NCBI RefSeq assembly: GCF_001449115.1 | Contig: NZ_LAIJ01000009.1 | Location: 1,182,104-1,246,103 of the forward strand | Length of the DNA: 64,000 nt | Source: Occallatibacter gabretensis | Lineage (GTDB): Bacteria > Acidobacteriota > Terriglobia > Terriglobales > Acidobacteriaceae | Reading direction: 5' to 3' | Program-made: the position numbers and the translations under genes | Notes under the pieces: model-generated | Databases searched by the model: none | Told to the model about the DNA's origin: nothing | Seen by the model: the letters and a program-made list of their open reading frames with translations, nothing else | In this document: one piece after another, positions 35,221-42,976 of the stretch | Position numbering within the stretch: position 1 is the stretch's first letter | Layout: each line of letters opens with the position of its first letter

Positions 35221-35802
35221 ATGGCTCAGCGACAGGCGACTCCTGAGCGGCTCGCCGCATTCTCGGATGGCGTGATTGCCATCATCATCACAATCATGGT
35301 GCTGGAGTTGAAGGTTCCTCATGAAGCCAGCCTTCAGGCCCTGATCGTACTTTGGCCCGTTTTTCTCAGCTATGCATTGAGCTATCTCTTTGTAGGCGTC
35401 TTCTGGGTCAATCATCATCATCTGCTGCACCATGCGAGGATTGCCGAACCCATGATTCTCTGGGCGAATCTTCTGGTGCTTTTCTTTGTTTCGCTGATTC
35501 CATTCTTCACGGAATACGTGGCTGAGACGCATCTGCATCCGTTCGCAACGGCGCTCTATGCGGGCATTTTTCTGCTGGTCACTGCGGCTTTCATGCTCCT
35601 GCAGAAAGTTGTTGCCGTCCAGTTCGGGGCGGACCCGGAATTGAAAGCGATGGACCGGGCCGCAAGCAGTCGGAACTGGATCACCCTTGTTGCATATGCC
35701 TTGGCAATCCCGGCGGCATGGCTACATCCGGCAGTTACTCTCTTCATCATTCTCTGCAGCGCTGTAGCATACTTCATCCCGGATGCGTTTTCCCGCAGAT
35801 GA
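35221..35802 (+). CDS. TMEM175/DUF1211-type membrane protein (putative K+ channel)
   Basis: This 193-residue membrane protein has about six hydrophobic segments, including IIITIMVLEL, FLSYALSYLFVGVFWV, MILWANLLVLFFVSLIPFF and ALYAGIFLLVTAAFML. It carries the RLAAFSDGVIAI start, the FSDG motif typical of bacterial TMEM175/DUF1211 proteins, which form potassium-conducting channels with a low-selectivity filter. It follows the STAS gene by 24 bases, so it may be read with the Rsb module. The ATG at 35221 is the best start; the link to partner switching is positional only. Confidence 0.83.
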   Translation: MAQRQATPERLAAFSDGVIAIIITIMVLELKVPHEASLQALIVLWPVFLSYALSYLFVGVFWVNHHHLLHHARIAEPMILWANLLVLFFVSLIPFFTEYVAETHLHPFATALYAGIFLLVTAAFMLLQKVVAVQFGADPELKAMDRAASSRNWITLVAYALAIPAAWLHPAVTLFIILCSAVAYFIPDAFSRR

Positions 35803-35831
35803 GTTCTTGCGTCGAAGGCGCGTGCTAGTCC

Positions 35832-38510
35832 CTATTCGTAGCGCAGCGCGATCATGGGGTCCACTCTGGAGGCACGCCGCGCAGGGAAGTAACCAGCGAT
35901 CAGCCCTACGACCAACAGCACGCCTACGGCCAGTGCAATGCTTGCCGGGTCGTTATCCTTCAAGCCGAAGAGCATATGCGTTACCAGCCGTCCACCGGCA
36001 AGCGTGGCGGGCACGCCGATGGCGATTCCGACGAGCACCATGACGGCAATCTCGCGCAGTACCAGCCAGCGCACATTCGATTGCGGCGCGCCGAGCGCCA
36101 TGCGGATGCCGATCTCGTTGGTTCGCTGGCTCACGATGTACGACATCAGGCCATAGATGCCGATGCAGGAGAGAAAGACGGCCAGCAGCCCGAAGAAGAT
36201 GGAAAGCTGCGCTACGACACGCTGATTTGTCACCGATCGTTGCACCTGCTCATCGAGCGTGGTCACATCGGTAATCGGCAGGCTGCGGTCAATCGAGTGA
36301 ATCGTCTGCTGCACCGCATCCGCAATCGCGTTGAAATCGCCGGTGTAGCGCACGCTCAGGTCGTCCACATACTGCGGATGCTGCAGGTAGGGAATGTAAT
36401 CAATCGACTGGGGAGTTTCATCCAAGCTGCCGAACTTCGCGTCCTTCACCACGCCGATGATCTGAACGGGCGAATCATTGGTGCCCATGTGGTAGCTCTT
36501 GCCAATCGGCGAGCCTTCGGGAAAGAACGTCTTCGCCATGTGCTCGTTAATGATTGCCACATGCGGCGATTTCGCAGTATCCTGCGGCACAAACGTGCGC
36601 CCTGCAATCAGCGGAATCTGCATAGTGGCAAAGAAGCTATTGCCAACCACGTCGTGCTTGACCTGTACGTCATAGTTCACCGGAGCACCCGGCACTACAA
36701 TCCATCCGTTCCAGCTTCCTTCGTGAAAGACGAAGTCAGAAAAACTGGCGGCATGCACGCCCGGCAGCGCGCTCACCTTTGCTTCGATCTCCTCGAACAT
36801 CGTAGTCAGCCGAGGCTCACCATCCTTGTAGTCTACGGAGCTTGGGTCAATGTTGAGCCGCAGCACGTTCTCGCGGTTGAATCCTGTGTCCACGTTCGTC
36901 AGGTTGATCAGGCTGCGCAGGAACAAGCTCGCGCCCACCACAAGCGCCAGCGAAAGCGCCACCTGCAGCACCACCATCGTGCGTGCCAGCAGGTTCTTCG
37001 TGCCGCCCTTCACCATGCCGCGTCCTTCTTTCAGTGTCTCCGTCAGCTCCACCCGCGTCGCTCGAAAAGCTGGAATCGTTCCAAACAGCAGCGCCGTCGC
37101 TACGGTAATGCCAAGCGTAAATAGCAGCACCGTCGTATTCAGTCCCACGTTAAGCGGAGTTACCTCCGGCCCGCTTGAAACCATGCGCAACAGCAGCCTG
37201 CTTGCGCCCATCGCAAAGGCAATCCCCAGCGCGCCGCCCGCAAACGACAGGACCAGGCTCTCCGTCAGCAGTTGCCGAATAATCCTGCCGCGCTGCGCTC
37301 CCAACGCCTGCCTTACCGCCAGCTCTCGTGCGCGAGCCGTCGCCCGCGCCAGCAGCAGGTTCGCAATGTTCGTACACGCAATCAGCAGCACCAGCGCCAC
37401 AATTCCCATCAGCATCTGCAGCGGCTCGGAAAACTGCCGCCGCAGCCGCGAAAGCCCAGTCCCCATCGATGTCAGCGGCACATGAGTGTTGTTCAGGTTC
37501 GCCAACTCGCGCTGGTCCGGCTTCCTGTCCGTAAAGCTCAGTAGAATCAGCCGGAACAGCACATTCACATTCGCTGTTGCCTGTTCCGGCGTCACGCTCG
37601 GCTTCATGCGGCCAAAGATGTAGAGCGACTCGGCAAAGTTGTTCTTATATCCGTCGAAATATGGCGGTACAGCTTTCACCATCGAAAATGGAATCCACAA
37701 ATCCGGTGCATCACCCACCATCGTTCCAAAAAACTCCGCCGGAGCTACACCCACAATCGTAAAAACCGTTGGGCCAATCTTGAGCGTGCGTCCCAGCACT
37801 GCCGGGTCTTTGCCCATCGCGCGCTTCCACCACGCATCGCTTACCACCACTACGGGATGATCGCCTTCCGTGCTGTCATCCGCATCGCTCAGCAAGCGCC
37901 CCATCCCGGCCTCCATGCCCAGCGTGGAAAAATACGTTCCCGAAACAAGTTGGGCCTTCATTAGTACGGAAGATGTCTCGTTGCCAATGAAGCCATGTAT
38001 ATCGCTCTTCATACTGAACATCGCCGCCGTATCGGAAAACACCGAGTTCTGCTTCTGCAGCTCGCGATAAAACGGGTACGAAAAGAGCTCTGTAAATCCA
38101 TACGCATCCGAAACGCCGTTTGTGCGCGCCGTTCCCAGCAGCATCAGCCGCTGCGGCTCCTTCACCGGCAGCATCCGCAGCAGCACCGCATCCAGCAGAC
38201 TGAAGATCGCTGTATTCGCCCCAATCCCCAGCGCCAGCGAAAGCAGCGCAACGCCGATCAGCGCCTTACTGCGCAGCATCGATCGCACGCCATAAGCCGT
38301 ATCCTGCACAAAGCTTTCGAGCCACCCCGCCACGCGAATCCCATGACTCGTCTCGCGCTGCTGCATGATGGGGCCGAAGGAACGGCGCGCCTCTGCTGGA
38401 TCGCGGCCTTCGGCAATTGCTTCTTCGATGTGCGACTCGAACTCTTCTGCGATTTCGCGGTTTATCCTGTCCCCGCGAAAGACATTTCCGATGCGCGACC
38501 AGAGCGACAT
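35832..38510 (-). CDS. ADOP-type MacB-like ABC permease (no ATPase gene)
   Basis: This 892-residue membrane protein is an acidobacterial duplicated orphan permease. The first 50 residues ([20 protein letters not shown] onward) are the short cytoplasmic lead typical of this group. Two MacB-like periplasmic regions and two FtsX-type four-segment permease units follow (for example [35 protein letters not shown] and [27 protein letters not shown]). The ATG at 38510 has GGGAGG 6 bases upstream. It starts one base after the PadR stop codon, so the regulator and permease form an operon. Substrate unknown; no MacB-type ATPase is seen. Confidence 0.9.
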   Translation of the reverse strand: [892 protein letters not shown]

Positions 38511-38511
38511 T

Positions 38512-38859
38512 TCACGCCTCCCGCAATACTCGATTAATGGCTGAGCTAATGGCTGCCCAGCGCGACTCTTCCGCGCCAAGCTGCTTTTTTCCTGCCGCTG
38601 TGAGCTCGTAGATGCGAGCACGGCGGCCGTTTTCCTTCTTGATCCACTCGGCGCGAATCCAGCCCGCCTCTTCCATGCGGTGAAGCGCAGGGTAAAGCGA
38701 GCCCTCTTCGGCCCGCAGGACTTCATCGGAGATATTCCCGATGGCGGTCATGATGGCATAGCCGTGGAGATGCGGCCTGCGCGAAAGAATCTTCAGCACA
38801 AGCAGGTCTAGGGAGCCTTGAAGGGAATCCGTTTTCGTCCGCGGTGGATACTGGGCCAT
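38512..38859 (-). CDS. PadR-family transcriptional regulator
   Basis: This 115-residue winged-helix regulator has the PadR signature: SLQGSLDLLVLKILSRRPHLHGYAI followed by EEGSLYPALHRMEEAGWIRAEW and a C-terminal tail ending in a coiled region. It probably controls the ADOP permease gene that follows directly. Its promoter region contains two direct AGATGTCT repeats around the -10, likely operator sites for its own repression. The start lies about 5 bases after the predicted transcription start, so the message is nearly leaderless. Confidence 0.9.
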   Translation of the reverse strand: MAQYPPRTKTDSLQGSLDLLVLKILSRRPHLHGYAIMTAIGNISDEVLRAEEGSLYPALHRMEEAGWIRAEWIKKENGRRARIYELTAAGKKQLGAEESRWAAISSAINRVLREA

Positions 38860-38863
38860 ACTC

Positions 38864-38899
38864 AGATGTCTTTATATAGATGTCTAAGTATGGTGTCAA
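38864..38899 (-). promoter_or_regulatory. PadR promoter with operator-like direct repeats
   Basis: On the minus strand, TTGACA (38894-38899) and TATAAA (38871-38876) are spaced by exactly 17 bases. The direct repeat AGATGTCT occurs at 38864-38871 and 38878-38885, a 14-base period, on both sides of the -10. The predicted transcription start is near 38864, about 5 bases before the ATG at 38859. The arrangement fits autorepression. Confidence 0.65.
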
Positions 38900-38905
38900 A
38901 TCGAA

Positions 38906-38934
38906 TTCACCTGCCCACGCAGCCGGGCTAGAAT
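38906..38934 (+). promoter_or_regulatory. Promoter of the M24 peptidase gene
   Basis: TTCACC (38906-38911) and TAGAAT (38929-38934) are separated by 17 bases. The expected start site falls at about 38941, on or next to the ATG, so the transcript would be leaderless. It is 7 bases from the PadR -35. Confidence 0.5.
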
Positions 38935-38940
38935 TTCGCT

Positions 38941-40122
38941 ATGAACTTAACTGCGATTCAGGCGGCACTGCGCGAGACCGGTTACAGCGGCTGGCTTTTT
39001 TACGATCATCATCACCGTGATCCGATTGGCGAGCGGATTCTGGGGCTGGATCCAAAGGCGCACATCACGCGGCGGTGGTATTACTTTGTGCCGGCGCAGG
39101 GTGAGCCGCACAAGCTGGTGCATCGCATTGAGCAGCTGCGACTGGATTCGCTGCCAGGCAGCAAGACGCTGTATTCGAGTTGGCAGGAACTGGCCGCTGG
39201 ACTGGAAGCGATGCTTTCCGGCGCGACGAAGCTGGCCATGCAGTACTCGCCGAACAACGCCATCATGTATGTCTCGATGGTGGATGCGGGGACAGTGGAG
39301 TTTCTGCGATCGATTGGCAAGGAGATCTTCAGCTCCGCGAACCTGGTGAGCCAGTTTGAGGCTGTGCTGAGCGAGGAGCAGAAGTTCACCCATGCGGCGG
39401 CGCAAAAGGCAATTGATGCGGTGCTGGCCGAGGGCTGGAAAGAGATTGGGCGCAGGCTGCGGCCGGCGAATGGGCAGCCCGGATCGTTCACAGAGTTCGA
39501 TATGGTGCAGTGGCTGAGTGAAGGGATGCGCCGCGAGGGACTGATTTGGGAAAACGGGCCGAATGTGAGCGTGAATGCGAATAGCTCGGACTCACATTAT
39601 GAGCCGACAGCGGAGAAGTCTTCGCCGATCCGCGAGGGCGATTTTCTACTGATCGATATCTGGGGCAAGCAGGACAAGCCGGAGGCGATTTTTTACGACA
39701 TTACGTGGACGGGCGTAATTGGCCGCGAGCCGAGTGAACGCGAGCAACTCGTCTTTACCACCGTTCGCGATGCGCGCGATGCGGCGGTTGCTACAGTTGA
39801 GTCCGCATTTACGGAGGGCCGCACGATTCATGGCTACGAGGGCGATGATGCGGCGCGTGCGGTGATTCGCAATGCCGGCTTCGGCGAATACTTTACGCAT
39901 CGCACGGGGCACAATATTGCGGTGGAGATTCATGGGCCGGGTGCGCATCTGGACAACCTCGAAACGCACGATGAGCGGTTGATTCTGCCGAATACCTGCT
40001 TCTCGGTTGAGCCGGGAGTTTATCTGCCGGAGTTCGGCGTGCGAAGTGAGATCGACATGCTGACGGAGCCAGGTAAAGCTTGGGTAACGGGTAAGATTCA
40101 GCGTGAACTCGTGAGGATTTAA
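38941..40122 (+). CDS. M24-family metallopeptidase (Xaa-Pro aminopeptidase type)
   Basis: This 393-residue protein belongs to the pita-bread M24 peptidases. The first half, about 1-160, is the creatinase-like N-domain. The C-domain shows the five dinuclear-metal ligands in order: Asp in DIWGK, Asp in IFYDITWTG, His in HRTGHNIAVEIHGPG, Glu in FSVEPGVYL and Glu in VRSEIDM. Full motif order suggests an active enzyme that removes an N-terminal residue before proline, or a related activity. No signal peptide is seen. The transcript appears leaderless. Confidence 0.9.
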   Translation: MNLTAIQAALRETGYSGWLFYDHHHRDPIGERILGLDPKAHITRRWYYFVPAQGEPHKLVHRIEQLRLDSLPGSKTLYSSWQELAAGLEAMLSGATKLAMQYSPNNAIMYVSMVDAGTVEFLRSIGKEIFSSANLVSQFEAVLSEEQKFTHAAAQKAIDAVLAEGWKEIGRRLRPANGQPGSFTEFDMVQWLSEGMRREGLIWENGPNVSVNANSSDSHYEPTAEKSSPIREGDFLLIDIWGKQDKPEAIFYDITWTGVIGREPSEREQLVFTTVRDARDAAVATVESAFTEGRTIHGYEGDDAARAVIRNAGFGEYFTHRTGHNIAVEIHGPGAHLDNLETHDERLILPNTCFSVEPGVYLPEFGVRSEIDMLTEPGKAWVTGKIQRELVRI

Positions 40123-40133
40123 CGCATACTTCG

Positions 40134-40673
40134 ATGAGCATGTCACTGGCCAAGGCGAAGCGATTCATCATAGACCGCATTCTCGATCAGGCGAAGCGCG
40201 ATGGAATATCGCTTAGCGATGTTGAAACTCAAATGCTCGGTTTTGCAGAAGAATCCGCAAGCGCGACGGATATGGCAGTTGCGCAGACTTTTGAGCGCGA
40301 AATCGATGACGAGCGCTATGAGAAGACTGTTGCGGAGTTGATTCGACGGGCATATCGGCGGGATAAGGAAAATAACGCAATTGAAGCCTGGGAACAGCCA
40401 CTCGATGCACTGGCCGACAAGGATCTGTATCTGGGCGTGATGATTCAGCGAGCTGGCATTTCCGGCGCGTCAGGCCTTGCAAATTTATTTGATTGGAGAC
40501 TTTTGGTTGGAATTGCTCCAGCATTGGTTTTCGTTGCATTCGGTTCTTTCATTGCTTTTTCTCGAACTGGCGAAAAGTTGATTCCCAATGATTTGCTACG
40601 CTTGGTAATTCTCGTTATTTGTTTAACCGCCCCGTTGCTAGTGCACAGAATGCGCAGCAAAACGCGGCTTTGA
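40134..40673 (+). CDS. Unknown membrane protein with two C-terminal segments
   Basis: I do not recognise this 179-residue protein. The N-terminal 110 residues are soluble, charged and helical (SLAKAKRFIIDRILDQAKRD...). Two hydrophobic segments follow: about 125-146 (LLVGIAPALVFVAFGSFIAF) and 158-174 (LLRLVILVICLTAPLLV). Its codon use is A/T-richer than the host average, as seen in the unknown gene at 12049. It starts 12 bases after the M24 stop. The function is unknown. Confidence 0.55.
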   Translation: MSMSLAKAKRFIIDRILDQAKRDGISLSDVETQMLGFAEESASATDMAVAQTFEREIDDERYEKTVAELIRRAYRRDKENNAIEAWEQPLDALADKDLYLGVMIQRAGISGASGLANLFDWRLLVGIAPALVFVAFGSFIAFSRTGEKLIPNDLLRLVILVICLTAPLLVHRMRSKTRL

Positions 40674-40751
40674 TCTACATCTGCCTTCACGCCAACGCAA
40701 AGGTTCTGATCGTTCTTCTTGCCTGCCCCTATGCGATATAGTCAAAACAGC

Positions 40752-41180
40752 ATGGCAAGCCCGCAAACCCCTTCTAACGCCGCACGGAAACCCTCCGCGA
40801 ATTCAGTCGCGGGTTCAGGCTTCGTCTATCTGCCGCTAATTGCCGGCTGGCTGGTGCCGGGCGCTGGGCATTTTCTGCTCGGCAAGTGGGGTCGCGGTGC
40901 GCTGCTGGCCGCTTCCGTGGTGGGCATGTTCGTCGCAGGGCTGGTAATGCAGGGCAAGCTTTTCTCAAATGTGCATGACATTCTGGATCTGCTGGGCCTG
41001 GTGGGCGACCTGGGCAACGGTCTGCTGTTTCTCGTGGGCAGGGTCGTGGGGCTTGGCGCCGACCAGGTGCAGATCACATCGCAGGACTGGGGTACGCGCT
41101 TTATTGAGGTGGCCGGCCTGCTAAATGTCATTGCCGCAGTGGACGCGCATAATATTCGCACCGGGAGAAAGGCAGCCTGA
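40752..41180 (+). CDS. Small membrane protein (DUF6677-like)
   Basis: This 142-residue protein has a hydrophobic middle (FVYLPLIAGWLVPGAGHFLL, GALLAASVVGMFVAGLVM) typical of small DUF6677/TM2-like acidobacterial membrane proteins. The ATG at 40752 is chosen because a TATAGT -10 at 40737-40742 places the transcription start next to it, giving a leaderless message. An in-frame TTG at 40719 and an ATG at 40731 are less likely. The next gene starts within its stop codon. The family name is given from resemblance and is tentative. Confidence 0.6.
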   Translation: MASPQTPSNAARKPSANSVAGSGFVYLPLIAGWLVPGAGHFLLGKWGRGALLAASVVGMFVAGLVMQGKLFSNVHDILDLLGLVGDLGNGLLFLVGRVVGLGADQVQITSQDWGTRFIEVAGLLNVIAAVDAHNIRTGRKAA

Positions 41181-41356
41181 TGCAGATCTCGCACTTTGGC
41201 GCGCTGGCGCTCTTCTCACTCTTCGCTTCTACGGTCTTCGGCATCACCATGCGCGACACGCCAAAGAAGATGCTGCGTTACGGCATCTACTGCTTTGCGC
41301 TCTTTGTCGGCTCGGGAATTGTGGTGAGCTGGCTGATGTACTTTATTGCCCACTAG
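41180..41356 (+). CDS. Short membrane protein of 58 residues
   Basis: This small gene begins with ATG at 41180-41182, sharing one base with the stop codon of the gene upstream (TGATG), so the two are translationally coupled. The product has two membrane segments (GALALFSLFASTVFGI and YCFALFVGSGIVVSWLMYFI) and a basic loop between them (MRDTPKKMLR), a hairpin membrane protein. It was found by reading across the stop codon; its function is unknown. Confidence 0.65.
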   Translation: MQISHFGALALFSLFASTVFGITMRDTPKKMLRYGIYCFALFVGSGIVVSWLMYFIAH

Positions 41357-41370
41357 GACAAGCCTGATCC

Positions 41371-42408
41371 CTAGCTCTTCTCCCACACGCCTGCGTCGAA
41401 GGTGTGCGCTACCTGATATCCCTCACGGCGGTAGAGATCGACGGCGGTCGAGTTGGCTTCGGTGACGGTGAGCGAGATCTCGCGGATGTCGTGCTTCAGG
41501 AAGCCCTGCGCGGCAACAGCCAGCAGCATCTTTCCAAGCCCGCGTCCGCGGTCCTGGGGTCGCACGCATAACTGGGTAATGTGGCCGCTGTGCGTGCTGA
41601 CACGCGAGCCCAGCATGAGCGCCACCGGCTCGCGACCGCCATGCTCAAAGACCAGATGCGAGACGCTCGGTGAAAAAGTTCCACAGCCGGAGAAGCGGAC
41701 AATGTTCTGCAGGAACCGGAGTGATCCGATGGGCGTACGGTACTGATCGTTGATATGGCTGTCAGGATGGCCGGCGTAGCACTCGCTGATGAGACGGCTG
41801 GCAGGCTGCATGTCATCGTCGCGCCAGGAGCGCATCTCGAAGCCAGTGGGCAGTTCGATCTGCGCCCACTGGTCAAATCCGTCCAGATTGCGGATCATGA
41901 AAAGCCGGCGGTAGAGATCGAAGCCTGCCGTGCGAAAGCCGGCCTCATGTCTTCCGGAGGGATGTACCAGCAACTGTGACTCGATGCGGTTGACGTGCGG
42001 AGAATGCTGCAGGGTTTCGAGCAAATGACGCAGCAGAGTCTCTTCAATTTCAAGCGGTGACTGGCCTGTAAAACTGCTAGCCGGCGGCTTCCAGTGTTCT
42101 ATATCGGGATCGGCAAAGACATCGCCCACCACGGCTTTGGTGTCCTCATAGACGCAAAAGGCATAAGCTGCCACGCGCCCCGGGCCTGGTCCCGGCCCGC
42201 TGTCCACGGCGGCATAGCCGGGCAGCATACGGCTATCCAAATATTGCAGCAACAGTTTTGCGGAGGGGCGGTAATCCCAATGCAGGCGCGAAGTCCACAC
42301 GCGCTCCTCGGCCTCCAGCAGCAGGCGCAGCGCGCGCCCCATAAAGTGCCGCAGATCGAGAACCTCGTAGGAAACCCCTGACGTCACGCGCACCGCCGCA
42401 TATTGCAT
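41371..42408 (-). CDS. Tandem GNAT acetyltransferase
   Basis: This 345-residue protein consists of two GNAT-like halves. The C-terminal half has the acetyl-CoA pocket (ITQLCVRPQDRGRGLGKMLL, with the RGRGLG loop) followed by ISLTVTEANSTAVDLYRREGY. The N-terminal half is more degenerate, with VAAYAFCVYEDTKAVVGDVFAD. The layout resembles MshD-like tandem acetyltransferases, but the substrate cannot be given. The ATG at 42408 is preferred, with GGAAGG upstream; the long frame to 42669 translates an A/T-rich non-coding stretch. The gene ends near the 58-residue membrane protein. Confidence 0.82.
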   Translation of the reverse strand: MQYAAVRVTSGVSYEVLDLRHFMGRALRLLLEAEERVWTSRLHWDYRPSAKLLLQYLDSRMLPGYAAVDSGPGPGPGRVAAYAFCVYEDTKAVVGDVFADPDIEHWKPPASSFTGQSPLEIEETLLRHLLETLQHSPHVNRIESQLLVHPSGRHEAGFRTAGFDLYRRLFMIRNLDGFDQWAQIELPTGFEMRSWRDDDMQPASRLISECYAGHPDSHINDQYRTPIGSLRFLQNIVRFSGCGTFSPSVSHLVFEHGGREPVALMLGSRVSTHSGHITQLCVRPQDRGRGLGKMLLAVAAQGFLKHDIREISLTVTEANSTAVDLYRREGYQVAHTFDAGVWEKS

Positions 42409-42976
42409 AGCCTTCCGGTTACTTTTACATGACTGGCGCGGGACTGCAAGATATTCCAAGGTTCTGACGGGGCAGAGATGCCCGGAATTTGTGAATTGAG
42501 GCGGATATGAGAGCAGGCCAAAGGGAACGAGAGGCCCTAGAAAAGATAAATGCCGCGGGGATGAAAGGTAGCTCTGATAGGGATACAAGTTGTTTATAAT
42601 AAACAATTTATCGTCTAATACAGGAAACATATAATGTTTACTATTTAAATATATGAAACAGGTTACCAAAAAAATAAAAAAATTTACACATTTCCATGTA
42701 ACCGATTGATTCTCAAAATGTTGCAGGTGGTTTTAGGTGCGCCCCAGTATGTTCGCCTTCTCTACGCTTTTTTGGGGTAGATATTCGCTTTAAGCCAGGA
42801 TGCGAAGCTTCGAATACGGTGCAAATCCGGAGCCTTTTCTTCTGCTGATTATGAGTGTGGCATACGAGGGGGTAATTCTGTGCAAATTATCTGGGAGACA
42901 GGTTGATTACGAAAGGACAATGGACTTTGGTAACAGACAACGCTTGGGAAGGTGAGGGCGCCTGGTGGAAAGGTGA
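42409..42976. other. 568-base intergenic stretch with A/T-rich palindromes
   Basis: No gene is seen here. Two short inverted repeats lie in an A/T-rich block: TTGTTTA-TAA-TAAACAA (42590-42606) and AAACAT-ATA-ATGTTT (42625-42639). Further along, GGTTAC (42661-42666) and GTAACC (42698-42703) flank an A-rich spacer. A perfect palindrome CGAAGCTTCG lies at about 42801-42812. They could be operators for the GNAT gene; I cannot name the regulator. Confidence 0.5.

Noticed and set aside
35976..37124. 382-codon plus-strand frame opposite the permease
   Set aside because: Biased composition (Arg/His) and no motif; the permease frame has clear membrane segments.
42780..42860. Possible cobalamin riboswitch: AGCCAGGA and GGTGCAAATCC-like strings
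   Set aside because: The strings occur in the wrong order for a cobalamin riboswitch, no GCCACTG element was found, and the downstream genes have no link to cobalamin.
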